Notes: a model not told the origin generated them from the sequence alone. 64,000 nucleotides of DNA from Pseudofabraea citricarpa (GCA_029641185.1 JAPWGK010000002.1:434001-498000); one strand, 5' to 3'. Positions 36,063-46,472 are shown, numbered from the stretch's first letter. Numbers and translations are program-made.

Positions 36063-37252
36063 ATGTCTTTCAACAGGTCGATTAAATCGTGCCTCGCTGC
36101 TCCTTACAAGAAAACCTCTCGATGGCTTCATCTTGCTCCTCCTTTCTTGCTGGATGACTATATCCCAAACTATCAAATGCTATCTTCTATCGATGCATCC
36201 AAGAAGCGATCTGCTGCTTATAGCCACCTTCGTAACTGTAACTTGTGTCCACGATTATGTGGTGTGAACCGATATGAGAAAACAGGTGTTTGTCTGATCG
36301 GTGCCGAGAGTGTTAAAGTGAACGTAATTGCTCCACATTTCGGCGAAGGTAAGTAACAGTTATTGTATGGAATACTCCTTGTTGTTAGACTCCATGGTTT
36401 CCGAAATACGTATTGACTTTCGGCATAGAACCCTGCATACAAGGCCACAATGGTTCTGGCGCTATATTCTTCTCTGGATGCAATCTTCGATGTGTGTTTT
36501 GCCAGAACCATGATATCGCCCATCAACGCAATGGACAAGATCTGACGCCAGAACAGCTTGGGGAATGGTATCTTAAGCTGCAGGATGTTGGCAATGTTCA
36601 CAATATCAATCTCATCACACCTGAACATGTTGTACCTCAAGTGGTGCTCTCAATCCTCCATGCTCGTGATCTTGGCCTTCGAGTACCAATTATATACAAC
36701 ACATCCGCCTTCGACTCTCTGGCTTCGATACAACTACTCGATGGGCTGGTGGATATTTACCTTCCTGACTTTAAGGTGTGGAAGGACAGCACATCAAAGC
36801 GATTATTGAAAGCAGATCACTATGCCGAGGCAGCTATGGAGAGTATTAAAGCAATGCACGCTCAAGTTGGCGATCTTTGTTTTACACCAGATGGAATAGC
36901 AAAGAGAGGCTTATTGATGAGACACCTTGTGATGCCCGGCCAGGGAGAATAAGGTCAGGAGATCATGCGATGGATCGCCGAGAATGTTTCACGAGACGTC
37001 TTTGTCAATATCATGGAACAATACCATCCAGATGCACATGTCGGAAAATCAACTAGATCATCAAAACCTTCAGTGAGCCCTGTAGAACTAGGGGGCGAGT
37101 CGATGGATAAGACCGAGATTGTGAAAGTGAGGTACGAAGAAATCAACCGACATGTCACAGTAGATGAGGTATCATTCGTTCGTGCTGCTGCAGAGAAAGC
37201 TGGGCTTTGGCGTTTCTGTGATCCTCCAAGGCATGATGGGTTTAATATTTGA
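36063..37252 (+). CDS. PflX-like radical SAM protein gene, interrupted by an in-frame TAA
   Basis: Radical S-adenosylmethionine protein resembling bacterial PflX (COG1313; related to pyruvate formate-lyase activases); substrate unknown. Exons 36063-36348 and 36429 onward, 80-bp intron (GTAAGT..CATAG). The N-terminal cysteine motif CNLCPRLCGVNRYEKTGVC comes first, then EPCIQGHNGSGAIFFSGC, and the 4Fe-4S motif C113-x3-C117-x2-C120. After HLVMPGQGE a TAA (36950-36952) stops translation at 269 aa. The same frame continues open for 99 more codons to 37252 with family sequence (EIMRWIAENVSRD, VNIMEQYHPDAHVGK). One base change therefore splits an otherwise intact gene. Either a recent pseudogene, a strain-specific truncation, or an assembly error. 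Restricted presence in fungi suggests ancient bacterial origin, which is inference. Confidence 0.78.
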
Positions 37253-38721
37253 AGGGGCGTTCTTAATTATCTCCCTCACACACGACGTTTAACTTGATAT
37301 TACTGGTTATATGGTTGTTTTATTATTATTCGAGAAGGAGTTAGGGTGGCCTGTAATATTCACCGTATGATTCTACTCTAGGGCTTTTTACCTATAGGTA
37401 ATAGAACCAGTTAGTTACGAAAACCGCTGTATTAAAATGCACGCCGCAGGGAGATAATATATATTCTTCCAGGTATTATCCTCGAGAGTAAGTATAAAAC
37501 ATTCTCTCCTCGCTCTTCCTTAGGTCTTATAGTTTCGAAGAAAGAGTTTATTTGAAACCTTCGTAATAGAAATATAAGCTAAGAAAGAGAGATAAATCTA
37601 TTTTATAAGGTTAATGTTCTTTATCTTTTGTTATTACGCCAAGTACTCTTTATATAACCTCCGGTATAATAGGAATATAAGCTCTTAATTCTTAGGCTAA
37701 TATTTCTAGTACTAAAAGGATCTTCTTCCTAGAACTATAATAAAAGATTATATTAGGGTAATAAGGATAATAGAATCTTAAAGTCGGTTTTATTATTTTC
37801 ATAAGAATTTCGGTAGTCGAGTGAAAACTCTTTGATCTAGTAGAGTTAAGGCTTCGAGGGAGTAGTAATAGTAGTATAATACTGCTAGTCCTGTTAGCGG
37901 ATAAGAAGGCGTAGATCCGTAGAATAGATTCTATTATCGGACTTGAGTTTAAGGAGAATAAAAGTCGTGTGTGAGAGAGGAATCGGCGGCGAGGGGGATA
38001 TTTGTAGTTGATCAAGCTTCTCTTAGCTTTCTAGGAACTCTGAATCTCTCCTTAGAGGAAACAGAGTAGGTGGAAGCTCTGCACCCTCCGTTTACCTCTA
38101 TATTACAGCTTCTTCTTCCTTCTACTTTGGTAGGGCTTGAGTTTATCAAACTGCTATAGCCACGTCTTCGCCAAAGAAGTATTCCCATTCCCGAAAGCAT
38201 TCCTCTGCTTTACTGTTATTGAGCTTAGAGGGACTGGCTGACGCAGAATATTATTCAGTCATCGCCGCCACCACGTCTTTCATTGTTGACATATCAGGTG
38301 ACTGGTGTATTGACATACATGTTGTGCTTCCTGTAGAACGCTGAACTGCATGCATGTATCCGATAATTTTTCTATAATAGCCTTTGATTACACGGTCATT
38401 GATTCGAGTTTTATCACTGTCGCAGATGAATCGAGCACGTCTTCTAGTGGTATGATGGAAAGTCCAACTTCAATTACCAAATTTGCTCCTTCCAATGGTC
38501 GGTCGCCGTGGGACCAACGTAACTAGACACCACCAGGAAGGAGCAGATTGGAAGGGCCCTGCTACCATTTAGATCTCCGAAAACATACGTACCTATCTTA
38601 GTATCCCTCAACCTCCTGTTCCACCACAGAGACTCTTCCAACTATATACACTCGTTTGACAGGACACTGAAACTCTACAACTCCAACCACTTCTAGTCAA
38701 AGCCTTTGTGCTTTCTTTGCG
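37253..38721. other. AT-rich tract with RIP-like signature, then promoter of the Thr-rich gene
   Basis: In 37381-37980 a hand count gives about 86 TpA, 7 CpA and 12 TpG dinucleotides. Such loss of CpA/TpG in favour of TpA is the mark of repeat-induced point mutation. AATATAAGCT occurs twice within the tract (about 37570 and 37674). From about 38000 composition returns toward normal. No reading frame can be assigned; a dead transposon is the likely origin. The end of the interval is the 5' flank of the next gene. Confidence 0.6.
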
Positions 38722-39615
38722 ATGCAACTCTCCCGGGTCTTCACTCTTATCTCATGCACCACCTCCCCTTGGCATGTAGGCCGCAGATATGAGAGTATCA
38801 ACATAACGTCGGTCTCTGACGAACCCACGACGACTCTGATCAGTGATATCACAATTACAAGAACAACAACTGTACCCCGTTCGCCTGCCAGCTTATTATT
38901 AGCAACCCAGACTACTACGATACCTCAAATCGGAAGCACACTGCAGTCCCTTGGGCCTATTGGAACGATCAGTCTATCATCAATACCAGAGCCAATCTCG
39001 CAGAATAACTATACATTCACATCGGGAAGGTTTGCACCTGAGTATACGCACATCTTGCTGTCTACCACATCATCCGACGGACCGACCACAACTATTATCC
39101 AGGATATAACAATTACCCGAGCTACAATATCATCCGACGAACCGACCACAACTATTATCCAGGATATAACAATTACCCGAACTACAACAGTCCCGAGGAG
39201 TTTGTCTACCATGTCAAGAAGCGCTTCTATGCCGTCCGGCGTGACCACATGGGTGATTCCTCCTCCTCCTCCTCGAATTACCCTGTCTACTGTTTCTACA
39301 CTATCTACTTCTACAATCAGAGATGTGGCAGTTGCAGTCCAGTTGACTGCCAGCGAGGTATCACGCCAGTCGTCGGATCCTCCTCCTTTCATCAATCCTG
39401 GCTACTATGGATATTATGGCTTTTCAAGAATCACCATCGCCGAACCGACACCAGCCGAACCAGCCGTGCCGACACCAGCCGTGCCGAAACTGGCCGTGCC
39501 GAAACTGGCCGTGCCGAACCTAGTCGTGCCGACACCAGCCGTGCCGACTAGCATTGTGACTAGTTATGTTACAGCAACCGTTTTCACCGCATTGCCTGGC
39601 CGCTGCAAAGATTAA
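38722..39615 (+). CDS. Thr/Ser/Pro-rich repeat protein, possibly surface or secreted
   Basis: Single-exon frame of 297 aa with highly biased composition. A 20-residue module (SSDxPTTTIIQDITITRxTx) appears as two near-identical copies encoded by a 60-bp tandem duplication (39061-39120, 39121-39180), with a diverged third copy near residues 30-52. A PPPPP run and a Tyr/Gly cluster (NPGYYGYYGF) follow. The C-terminal region has AVPTP/AVPKL/AVPNL pentapeptides from a 15-bp repeat (39439-39552). Thr-rich runs resemble O-glycosylated cell-wall proteins, but the N-terminus (MQLSRVFTLIS) is a weak signal peptide and no GPI signal is visible. I recognise no family. ATG context is plausible (TTGCGATG). 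Confidence 0.5.
   Translation: MQLSRVFTLISCTTSPWHVGRRYESINITSVSDEPTTTLISDITITRTTTVPRSPASLLLATQTTTIPQIGSTLQSLGPIGTISLSSIPEPISQNNYTFTSGRFAPEYTHILLSTTSSDGPTTTIIQDITITRATISSDEPTTTIIQDITITRTTTVPRSLSTMSRSASMPSGVTTWVIPPPPPRITLSTVSTLSTSTIRDVAVAVQLTASEVSRQSSDPPPFINPGYYGYYGFSRITIAEPTPAEPAVPTPAVPKLAVPKLAVPNLVVPTPAVPTSIVTSYVTATVFTALPGRCKD
39061..39180 (+). repeat. 60-bp tandem duplication in the Thr-rich gene
   Basis: Positions 39069-39119 and 39129-39179 differ at about one base. The period is a multiple of three, so the reading frame is kept and one 20-residue module is added. Confidence 0.95.
39439..39552 (+). repeat. 15-bp tandem repeat (GCCGTGCCGACACCA-type)
   Basis: Six to seven imperfect 15-bp units encode AVPTP, AVPKL (twice, identical), AVPNL, VVPTP and AVPTS. 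It is in frame throughout and lies in the C-terminal part of the Thr-rich protein. Confidence 0.9.
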
Positions 39616-39979
39616 GCAGGGCAAGAGGACATGTTTTATTCAATTTGCGAATCAAGGAATGGTTGCGTCTGTTTTTCCTACAGTTTTAGCCCATTTTGTG
39701 CTTGGCACAGCGGCCTCATGAGGCAAATGTTTAAATCGTTTATACCACTGGTAACTTCTTCATACAAGAATAGATATGGTTATCATATTAACAAATCCCT
39801 GCACTTGCATGTGTCCCAACTGAGGAGAGTGAACTGAATGTAGTTGTGCCAGCAGCTACACGTTACAGAAGTATAGTAGTATCACTACGAAAGTCTTGCC
39901 TAATTGCTGTCTCATGTCAAGCTCCACGAGAAAGGCAGGCAGTGTGAGGGACGAGGTTCATTTCAGCTCAGATACAGGA
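39616..39979. other. Convergent 3' flanks
   Basis: 364 bp between the stop codons of the Thr-rich gene and NECAP. No further gene or structure seen. Confidence 0.45.
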
Positions 39980-40789
39980 TCACTGGAACTCTCCAAATTC
40001 TCCATCATCAAAACCAAGATCCTCCATGGAACCAGCCTTCTTAGGCGGTTCTATATTCTGACTGAGCCTCTTCTGAGCCTTGACTTCCTGCGCACTGGGG
40101 GGCGGGGGTAACAGTGAACCAAAGGAAGCACCTGGTGGGGGAGGTAGCGAGAAGCCAGCTCCGGCATCTTTGTTGGCCTGGTCATTCCTTGGCTGATTTC
40201 TCCTTCCCATGCCGCGTCCTCCAATGCTCACGGTGATGGTCTCGCCATCCTTCAAGCTGAAGTCTTTCTTCTCGGGCACCTTGTCCGCCTCCTTAGCAGG
40301 CTTCTTCGCTCCGGGCGCCTTGCCTGCATCTTCAATACCGAGCGTCTTCCTGAGCTCCTGCAGGGACACGCTGAAATCAAAGGCCTCGCTGCGCTCCTCG
40401 AAGCCAATTCCCAGCACGGCCTTCCTGCCCCCTTCGCCCTGCACGCGGATGGCGAAGAAGCGCGACGAGTCTAGCACCTGCTCTACGACCGACGGTGTCG
40501 TGTACGGCGCTGCTGCGAACAGCTGCCCGTTGCTGGGATCCTCGAGCAGGAGGTCCGCCTTCACGGACTCGTCGCCATTCGGCTGTGGGATGGCTGTCTC
40601 CAGGATCCGCAGCCGCGCTGTGAAGATCTGCCTCTTGTTATTGTCGGCCGTCCAGGTCGCCGCGACGTAGCCCTTGTTGCTCGTCAAGGGCGGGATGTTG
40701 TAGACGTGCACTGAGGGGCCGATGAAGAGGATGCGTTGGATGGCGTCGGCGGGGAGGGGTCGTCCGGTTGAGGGGTCGATGGTCTCCAT
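39980..40789 (-). CDS. NECAP-like adaptin-ear-binding coat-associated protein
   Basis: Endocytosis accessory protein of 269 aa that regulates AP-2 in clathrin-coated vesicle formation at the plasma membrane. The N-terminal PHear domain spans roughly residues 8-150: AIQRILFIGPSVHVYNIPPL, GYVAATWTAD, DLLLEDPSNGQLFAAAPY, SSRFFAIRV, and FEERSEAFDFSVSLQE. Then follows a Lys/Pro-rich linker containing SLKDGETITVSI, proline runs (LPPPP twice), and an acidic-aromatic C-terminus LGFDDGEFGEFQ of the adaptin-ear-binding type. An upstream frame begins at a TTG; the first ATG is 40789 (context ACGATGG). No intron needed. Divergent from eIF2B alpha. Confidence 0.92.
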   Translation of the reverse strand: METIDPSTGRPLPADAIQRILFIGPSVHVYNIPPLTSNKGYVAATWTADNNKRQIFTARLRILETAIPQPNGDESVKADLLLEDPSNGQLFAAAPYTTPSVVEQVLDSSRFFAIRVQGEGGRKAVLGIGFEERSEAFDFSVSLQELRKTLGIEDAGKAPGAKKPAKEADKVPEKKDFSLKDGETITVSIGGRGMGRRNQPRNDQANKDAGAGFSLPPPPGASFGSLLPPPPSAQEVKAQKRLSQNIEPPKKAGSMEDLGFDDGEFGEFQ

Positions 40790-41180
40790 CGTTCGTGCAA
40801 GAGAGGAAAGATTTCGGCCGGGGATGTTTTTCTGTTGGCGCAACTCACGAGGGCATGGCTTGTTTTCTCTCTCTCTCGCTGTTCGTCTGTCTGTCTTGGA
40901 AGTACCGGTGAGGAATTGTTGATTTGGTTGGGCTCTTCTCCAATCACGACGGTTGAAACTCTACCATATCGCTCACTCTCCTCACTTTCACAAGCCTATC
41001 GCAACCTTGGAGGGGTCCCTGCACGCCGGCTCACGTGACGCTCATCAGCCTTGCAATGCCTGTACGGTACCTGCCTTGCTCCATCGCAATTCTGGAGATG
41101 ACTCTTCTTTAACCTTGCGCAACAGTACCGTACAGTGTACACATCTCCCAGACCAGACAAGAAGACAGCACCTCGCAATC
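40790..41180. promoter_or_regulatory. Divergent promoter region of NECAP and eIF2B alpha
   Basis: 391 bp between start codons. It contains GTACGGTAC (41062-41070) and GTACCGTAC (41125-41133), two copies of a motif that recurs through the right half of the window, and TCACGTGAC near 41031-41039, a perfect CACGTG E-box. Confidence 0.5.
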
Positions 41181-42637
41181 ATGGCGGACGACATGCCATC
41201 TCGTAAGTGCCCTGCATCTCCAGCCTGTCACAATTAGACTTCGAGCCACAATTAAAAAAAAAAAATCCCCCCACGAGCTAGTGTGCCGTCATCAGGCTTG
41301 CTTTGCTTTGGTTCTAGTGAAAGATGCTGATCATTGCAAAAAGCTGCCTCCAGTTCGACCTCGTCTTCGACGCGCCCCTTTACTCCCACCGACGAGGGAA
41401 CCACTACACCACCGCCGCTCCAGGGACACCCTCCAGCATTCAACAGAATGGCGACCGTGGGCAATGTGCCGCAATTGAACTCCAAGGCCGGAGCCTTCGA
41501 GTACGTCGCATCCTTAGTGTGGAATCTGCAGAGATGGCTACTGACTCATCCAGTATCGTCGAGACATATCACCGCCTGTTGACTGAGGATCCTGACCTCA
41601 CCATGCCCGTTGCTGCGATCGAGGCACTCATCGAATTGCTGGTGCACTCGCAGGCCGTCACCGTCATGGAGACATTGGATCTCGTCAAAGCACAATCCGA
41701 CTATCTGAAATCGCGCATTCCAAACTCAATCTCTCTCTCGGCCGGCACAGATCTCTTCCAGAGGTACATGATCTCGTCATTGAAGCCTTCCAGCACGGGA
41801 AACTTCGAGACCGTCAGACAGCATCTGTTGAGTAACGGCAGATTGTTTGTGACGAGGGCAAAAGCAGGCAGGGAGAGGATCGCAGCATATGGAAGGAATT
41901 TCGTCAGAGATGGCAGTGTGGTTCTTACACAGGGTGGATCGAGAGTGGTTGGTGCTCTTTTGAGAAAGGCTGCCGAGGCAAGCAAGAGCGGCGGGAATGT
42001 GCGATTCAAGGTCATCTACGTGATGAACGAGGCACGAGGATCGGAGAGTAGAGCTGTGGTCTCGTCTCTGCGTGCCAAGGGCGTACCCGTTGCAACCATC
42101 TCAGAGGGCGCTGTGGGCTACGCTATGGGCAAGGTTGACCTGATCATAGTAGGTGCTGAAGGTGTGGTTGAGAACGGAGGTATCATTTCAAGGATGGGCA
42201 CCTACCAGATTGCTCAATTGGCCAAAGCTGCTGGAAAGCCATTCTATGTGGCAGCCGAGAGCCACAAGTTTGTCAGACTGTATCCACTCGGACAGTACGA
42301 TCTTGGGATCGAACAGAAAGTCATTGACTTCCATACCGAAGACGACGATATTCTATCAGACGAGGAGAGGAAGTTTGCCGATCGGACACCAACACGCGAC
42401 GAGCGAACCGATTATTTCGACGGTCCCAAGATCGAGAGGGCGAAGCCACATCCTGGCTCAGAAACTGTGGATTTCACTGTGAGTTTCTTCCCTCCATCCC
42501 AACCATTTTTATCTTCATGGCGTGCTTCGTACTAATCCGTTTGGCAGCCGCCTGCGTTAATCTCTGCACTCATCACCGAATCGGGTGTCTTGACCCCGAG
42601 TGCAGTCAGTGAGGAGCTCATCAGTGTCTGGTACTGA
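41181..42637 (+). CDS. GCN3: Translation initiation factor eIF2B subunit alpha
   Basis: Regulatory subunit of eIF2B that senses phosphorylated eIF2 alpha. Exons 41181-41202, 41344-41500, 41554-42478 and 42548-42637 give 397 aa; introns 141, 53 and 69 bp. The second intron (GTACGT..CTGACTCATCCAG) makes the joint GAF-D-IVETYHRLLTEDP, which fits the family start. The third gives VDFT-PPALISALITESGVLTP. Core motifs: LTMPVAAIEALIELL, GRLFVTRAKAGRERIAAYG, VLTQGGSRVVGALL, MNEARGSESRAV, VGAEGVVENGGIISRMGTYQ, PFYVAAESHKFVRLYPL. The first two exons encode about 60 Pro/Ser/Thr-rich residues not found in yeast Gcn3 (305 aa). The first intron's acceptor is the least certain. An internal ATG at 41451 could be the start instead. 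Confidence 0.9.
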
Positions 42638-43218
42638 GCGAACGATAGGCCGTTCGAGAAACTCAATTGCCGGCATGAAAGGTATGGTATGTATGCAGTG
42701 AGCAGTGAGCAGTGAGCAGTGGTCCCGCCAAGAGAAGACGAGGAAGGCGTTGGGATGTAGGATTTAGGATGTAGAATGATGGATGAGAAGTACCTCTGAG
42801 AGGTTTGCCGGCCAATCGCCCCCAAGCGTGCATGCAGACCAGCCAGCACGCAGATGCAGCTTATGGCAGCTCGCATTGAGCTTGTGAACGCCGGTAGAGG
42901 CAGGACAGGACAGGAGCCCACGAAGGGAAGCGAGTGAGTGGTGTAAACTTCAGTTAGCAGCCCCGAGCTAGCTATAGAGACTGCGAAACCAAATGGTACA
43001 TACATATCATCACGCATTCTTGCTCTTCAATCCGTGCACGGTCTATCATGCACGAACCAAACTGGCTGCATTTCCGTACGTAGGGCGAGTCTTGTCTCTT
43101 CCTAGGTAGGTATGCTTTGTAATACAAGCGCTCATACGCAAAGTGGCTATGAACAGTTACAAGATAGATAGCTATATCCATATCCATATCCATGTATATC
43201 CATGTATATTTACCCCCT
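42638..43218. other. Convergent 3' flanks of eIF2B alpha and the LRR-like gene
   Basis: 581 bp. It contains AGCAGTG repeats near 42700-42720 and a (CATATC)n run with CATGTATATC repeats at 43170-43206. No gene seen. Confidence 0.45.
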
Positions 43219-44334
43219 TCAAATCTTGACCCACTCACTCCCGTCCCCTTCGCGTTTCCACTCGATGACCTTCGTCCTCAGGATACTGCACTTGACGCTT
43301 CTCAAGTTGGGACACCTCTTGCCCAGACAATCCAGCTGCGTCTCCTCGACGCCGACAGTCTTGCCCTCCTTCAGCTTCTTGACCAGCTTCGCGCCCGGCA
43401 CGCCGACGATCTCGACCACCTCAAGAGCTACGCCCATGCCCAGGATCCCCACGATCTCGGCGAGCCCATCGCAGGCCTCGATGGCCACGGTGAAGGCTAG
43501 GAACTTCAGCCCCTTCTGAGCCTCGAGCAGCATGCCCACCTCGCTGGGCCGCAGGACGTACATGGTGATGTCCAGGGCGAACAGCTTGGCCGGCCCGTTC
43601 TCGACGAGCGCCTTGCGCAGCTTCTGCACGTCGTCGTCCTTCTCGACGGGCCGCAGGCCGACCTCGGTCCCTTCGACGTCGTCCTCGTCATCGGTGATGT
43701 CCGGGGCCGAGATACTCAGCGTCAAGCCCACGAGCTGTGTGCAGTTCTCTATAAAGCCGCCCAGCTCCTTGGACGGAACCGTGTCGAGGAAGTTCGGGTC
43801 CGAGTGCCGGTACGTGTAGTTGATCTCGAGGAAGCGTAGGGCGGGTTCGACGGCGTCAGCGAAGCGTGTGAAGAAGCCTGCGGGTGCGAAGACGTCCAGC
43901 AGATGTAGCTCTTGCAGCGACGACTGTCCATCGATGAACTGGATGGCATCCTCGCGAGACTCGGCCGTCGTGCCGCCAAACAGCTGCGAGTAGATGGTCA
44001 GGCTCTTGAGTTTCGGCAGTTTGGTGCCCAGCGTCTTGAGGAAGCCCGGCGGGTAGCCGAGCGAGAACAGCTCGAGGGTGAGCGACGTGATGCTGCTCGG
44101 TAAGTCCGGGATCGAGTAGGCCTCGGGCGTGAGCAGCGACTGGTACTCGTCGAGCTTGATGTCGGCCGTCAGGATCAGTGCCTCCAGCCCGGACTTGAAG
44201 GCTTCCTCAGGGAAGGTGGGCAGCGTGAAGCTCTGCAGAGGGATCTGCGCCGCGCGAGCTTGCGATGGCGATACGGCTTTCTGCGACTCGAGCGAACTTG
44301 TCTTTTCGGACAGGTATTCGCTGGTGGAGGTCAT
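43219..44334 (-). CDS. Leucine-rich-repeat-like fungal protein of unknown function
   Basis: Single-exon frame of 371 aa, ATG at 44334. Regular leucine-spaced segments recur: LKSLTIYSQLF, LQELHLLDVFAP, LRFLEINYTY, LVGLTLSISAPD, LKFLAFTVAI, LEVVEIVGVPG, LRSVKCSIL. This looks like a solenoid of the kind found C-terminal to F-boxes, but no F-box is visible at the N-terminus, which is Ser/Thr-rich. An acidic insert (DITDDEDDVEG) lies near the middle. The frame is GC-rich with strong codon bias, which supports real coding. I know no function or clear named family. Confidence 0.72.
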   Translation of the reverse strand: MTSTSEYLSEKTSSLESQKAVSPSQARAAQIPLQSFTLPTFPEEAFKSGLEALILTADIKLDEYQSLLTPEAYSIPDLPSSITSLTLELFSLGYPPGFLKTLGTKLPKLKSLTIYSQLFGGTTAESREDAIQFIDGQSSLQELHLLDVFAPAGFFTRFADAVEPALRFLEINYTYRHSDPNFLDTVPSKELGGFIENCTQLVGLTLSISAPDITDDEDDVEGTEVGLRPVEKDDDVQKLRKALVENGPAKLFALDITMYVLRPSEVGMLLEAQKGLKFLAFTVAIEACDGLAEIVGILGMGVALEVVEIVGVPGAKLVKKLKEGKTVGVEETQLDCLGKRCPNLRSVKCSILRTKVIEWKREGDGSEWVKI

Positions 44335-46472
44335 GGTTGCTTGCTGTGGGGGTAAAAGGGTAAGTAATGATGATAGAGGGTTTCTTGTTCGAGCGGTTGG
44401 TTGGTATTCTTCACTTACATAGATGAGCCCGCAAGTTGTCTCGACGGATTCGTGTATCTACCTGCGTATCGAGACCTCTGTATTGCGGAGAGAGGAGGAA
44501 GGAGGAGGGGATTGTGCGAGGAGAGCGAAGGCAAAGGATGGTTTATAAGAAACACGGAGAGGTCGGGCGATAGAGAATGGTCTTATATGAAAGAGCATAT
44601 GATTTCTCATGGCATTACCTGACTGATGTCGGTAACTCAAAAGGAGGGGAAGCTGTTGCTGCCAATACCTCCTGAGCCCTGACAGGGGGAGTCGCAGCAC
44701 ATAGCAAGACATGACATGCTCTGCCATGCGGGTGTGATGTCCACAGAACTGCACTGTACTGTACAGTACTGAAGAGTGTCTTGCGGGAAACGCGGGGTAA
44801 GAGACGGATACGCTGAGGGGTCGTTCGGTTAGCTAGCTAGCGCCTCGTTACTGCGGTACGGTAGAGGCAGCCACGGTAGCTCCAGTAGCTGGGGCAAGCA
44901 GGGCAGGATTCCAGGGCTCCAGGGCTCCAGGGCTCGCTCGGGTAGCCAGGCTCACTGTGCAGTGTGCAGTGTAGGACAGTACGTACAGAGAGAGACCGTA
45001 GATTTCCAATATTATTGAAAGCCGTAAGAGGATGCGAGTAATCTTATATACTTCGGAGCAACTCTAACATTTACCGATATTTAAATCCTCAGATATTCCC
45101 ATATTTCAACTAAAAAAAAGCAGCTCTCAGTACAGGTACCCGGCTAATTCTTATCCTCTCCCTCTCTCCCTCTCACACTCTCTCACACAAGCAAGAACAC
45201 GCTAGAGCCCAGCGCCAGCTAATCAACGCCCGGCGGAGAATTTCATGCTGATCGCGTCCGCAACCCCTTCCTCCTGCCCTTCCTCGCGAGCCAACCAACC
45301 AATCAACCAATCAACCACACTCACTCGCTCAATCGCCATACGTTGTGCAGTACCAGCCACCCTCTCTCTAGCTAAACTCTAGTCACCTCGTCTCTTTTTA
45401 ACGAGATGGAATCTGGAAGGAAGCGGTCGAGGCGGTCTGGCGGATCGATGCCTCAGAGAATATCTAAAGATGCACTGCGCTTCGCTTCAAAGTCTGTCCA
45501 TTGCTCGTCTACACATACGCAACACTCTCTGCCCGGGCCCCATGGAGCGAGCGAGCGAGCCACGGGGTCTGCCAAGCTCTCTCGGTGTGTTACCTTACCG
45601 TATACAAACACTCTCCCCCCCCAAAACAGGCACGCGCGCGCTGGCTGTGCCTTTGTCAGCTTGAACCCGGCGCATCAGGGCAGCTCAGCACAGCACAGCA
45701 CAACAATCAAGGCACGTACAGTAACAGGCAAGCCGGACCAGGCAGGGCAATGACAGACCTGCCTGCTCAGTGCTCACTCACCGAGAAGTTTCTGTCACAA
45801 TCTCCCGGGAAACAAAAAACAAGACCTGTGCGCAGGTCCCTCTCTCGCCTTCTTTGATTCGATTAATTGGCTCAGGCTACGTATATGTGCACCATCTTAA
45901 GGGCTCATCTCGCCACGGAAATACTACAGGAAAACAAGAACCTCTCACTCATCTTCTTCCTCAACCGCAGGAAAATTTCCATCCAAGCACAGTCGCAAAC
46001 AGTACTTGCATAGGCCTTCCATGCATCTGATGCGAGCCATCGTCTGCCGTGGCTCCGACATATCTCTTACAAATACATCCTCCTGCGCCGAAAGAGATCC
46101 ATCCAAAACAATGCGAGGAAAACAAGAAAAGCAAACGCCGCTGGGATATCGCCTCTGATCGCTAAAGCAAATCGAAAGGTCACAAGAGTGTGTCAGTTAG
46201 TTATACATGGTGGTATCTTGACATGATAGGAAAGAAGTCTGGTCTGCAGAAAAGATATGGTACAAGAAGCAGAAGGCATGAAGATCGAGGTTGGTGGTGG
46301 ATGACGCTTTGGTCGCAGGGCGGCATCAAAACACGACCCGTGAACCCGATTGCTCACGGACATGATAAGCATCAATCGTCACTACGAGAAACAAGAGACT
46401 CTGTGGAAACATTCATCGAGACGTTTTGAGGACAGGGAACTAATTTTTTTTCTTTCTCTCTCAGACTTGGCT
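44335..46472. other. Gene-free interval with short direct repeats
   Basis: 5' flank of the LRR-like gene followed by 3' flank of the Zn2Cys6 gene. Visible: TACTGTACAGTA-like palindrome near 44757-44768, GGTACGGTA at 44855-44863, three CCAGGGCT units near 44910-44935, CAGTGTGCAGTGT near 44958, AACCAATC repeats near 45293-45315. No supported gene. Confidence 0.5.

Noticed and set aside
36928..36957. Micro-intron removing the stop in the radical SAM gene
   Set aside because: The only GT..AG pair gives about 30 bp, shorter than any intron here, and would delete the conserved HLVMPG segment.
41202..41535. eIF2B alpha starting at the ATG at 41535 (MATDSSSIVETYH)
   Set aside because: A 53-bp intron with a clear branch site (41501-41553) gives GAFDIVETYH, which fits the family better than this start.
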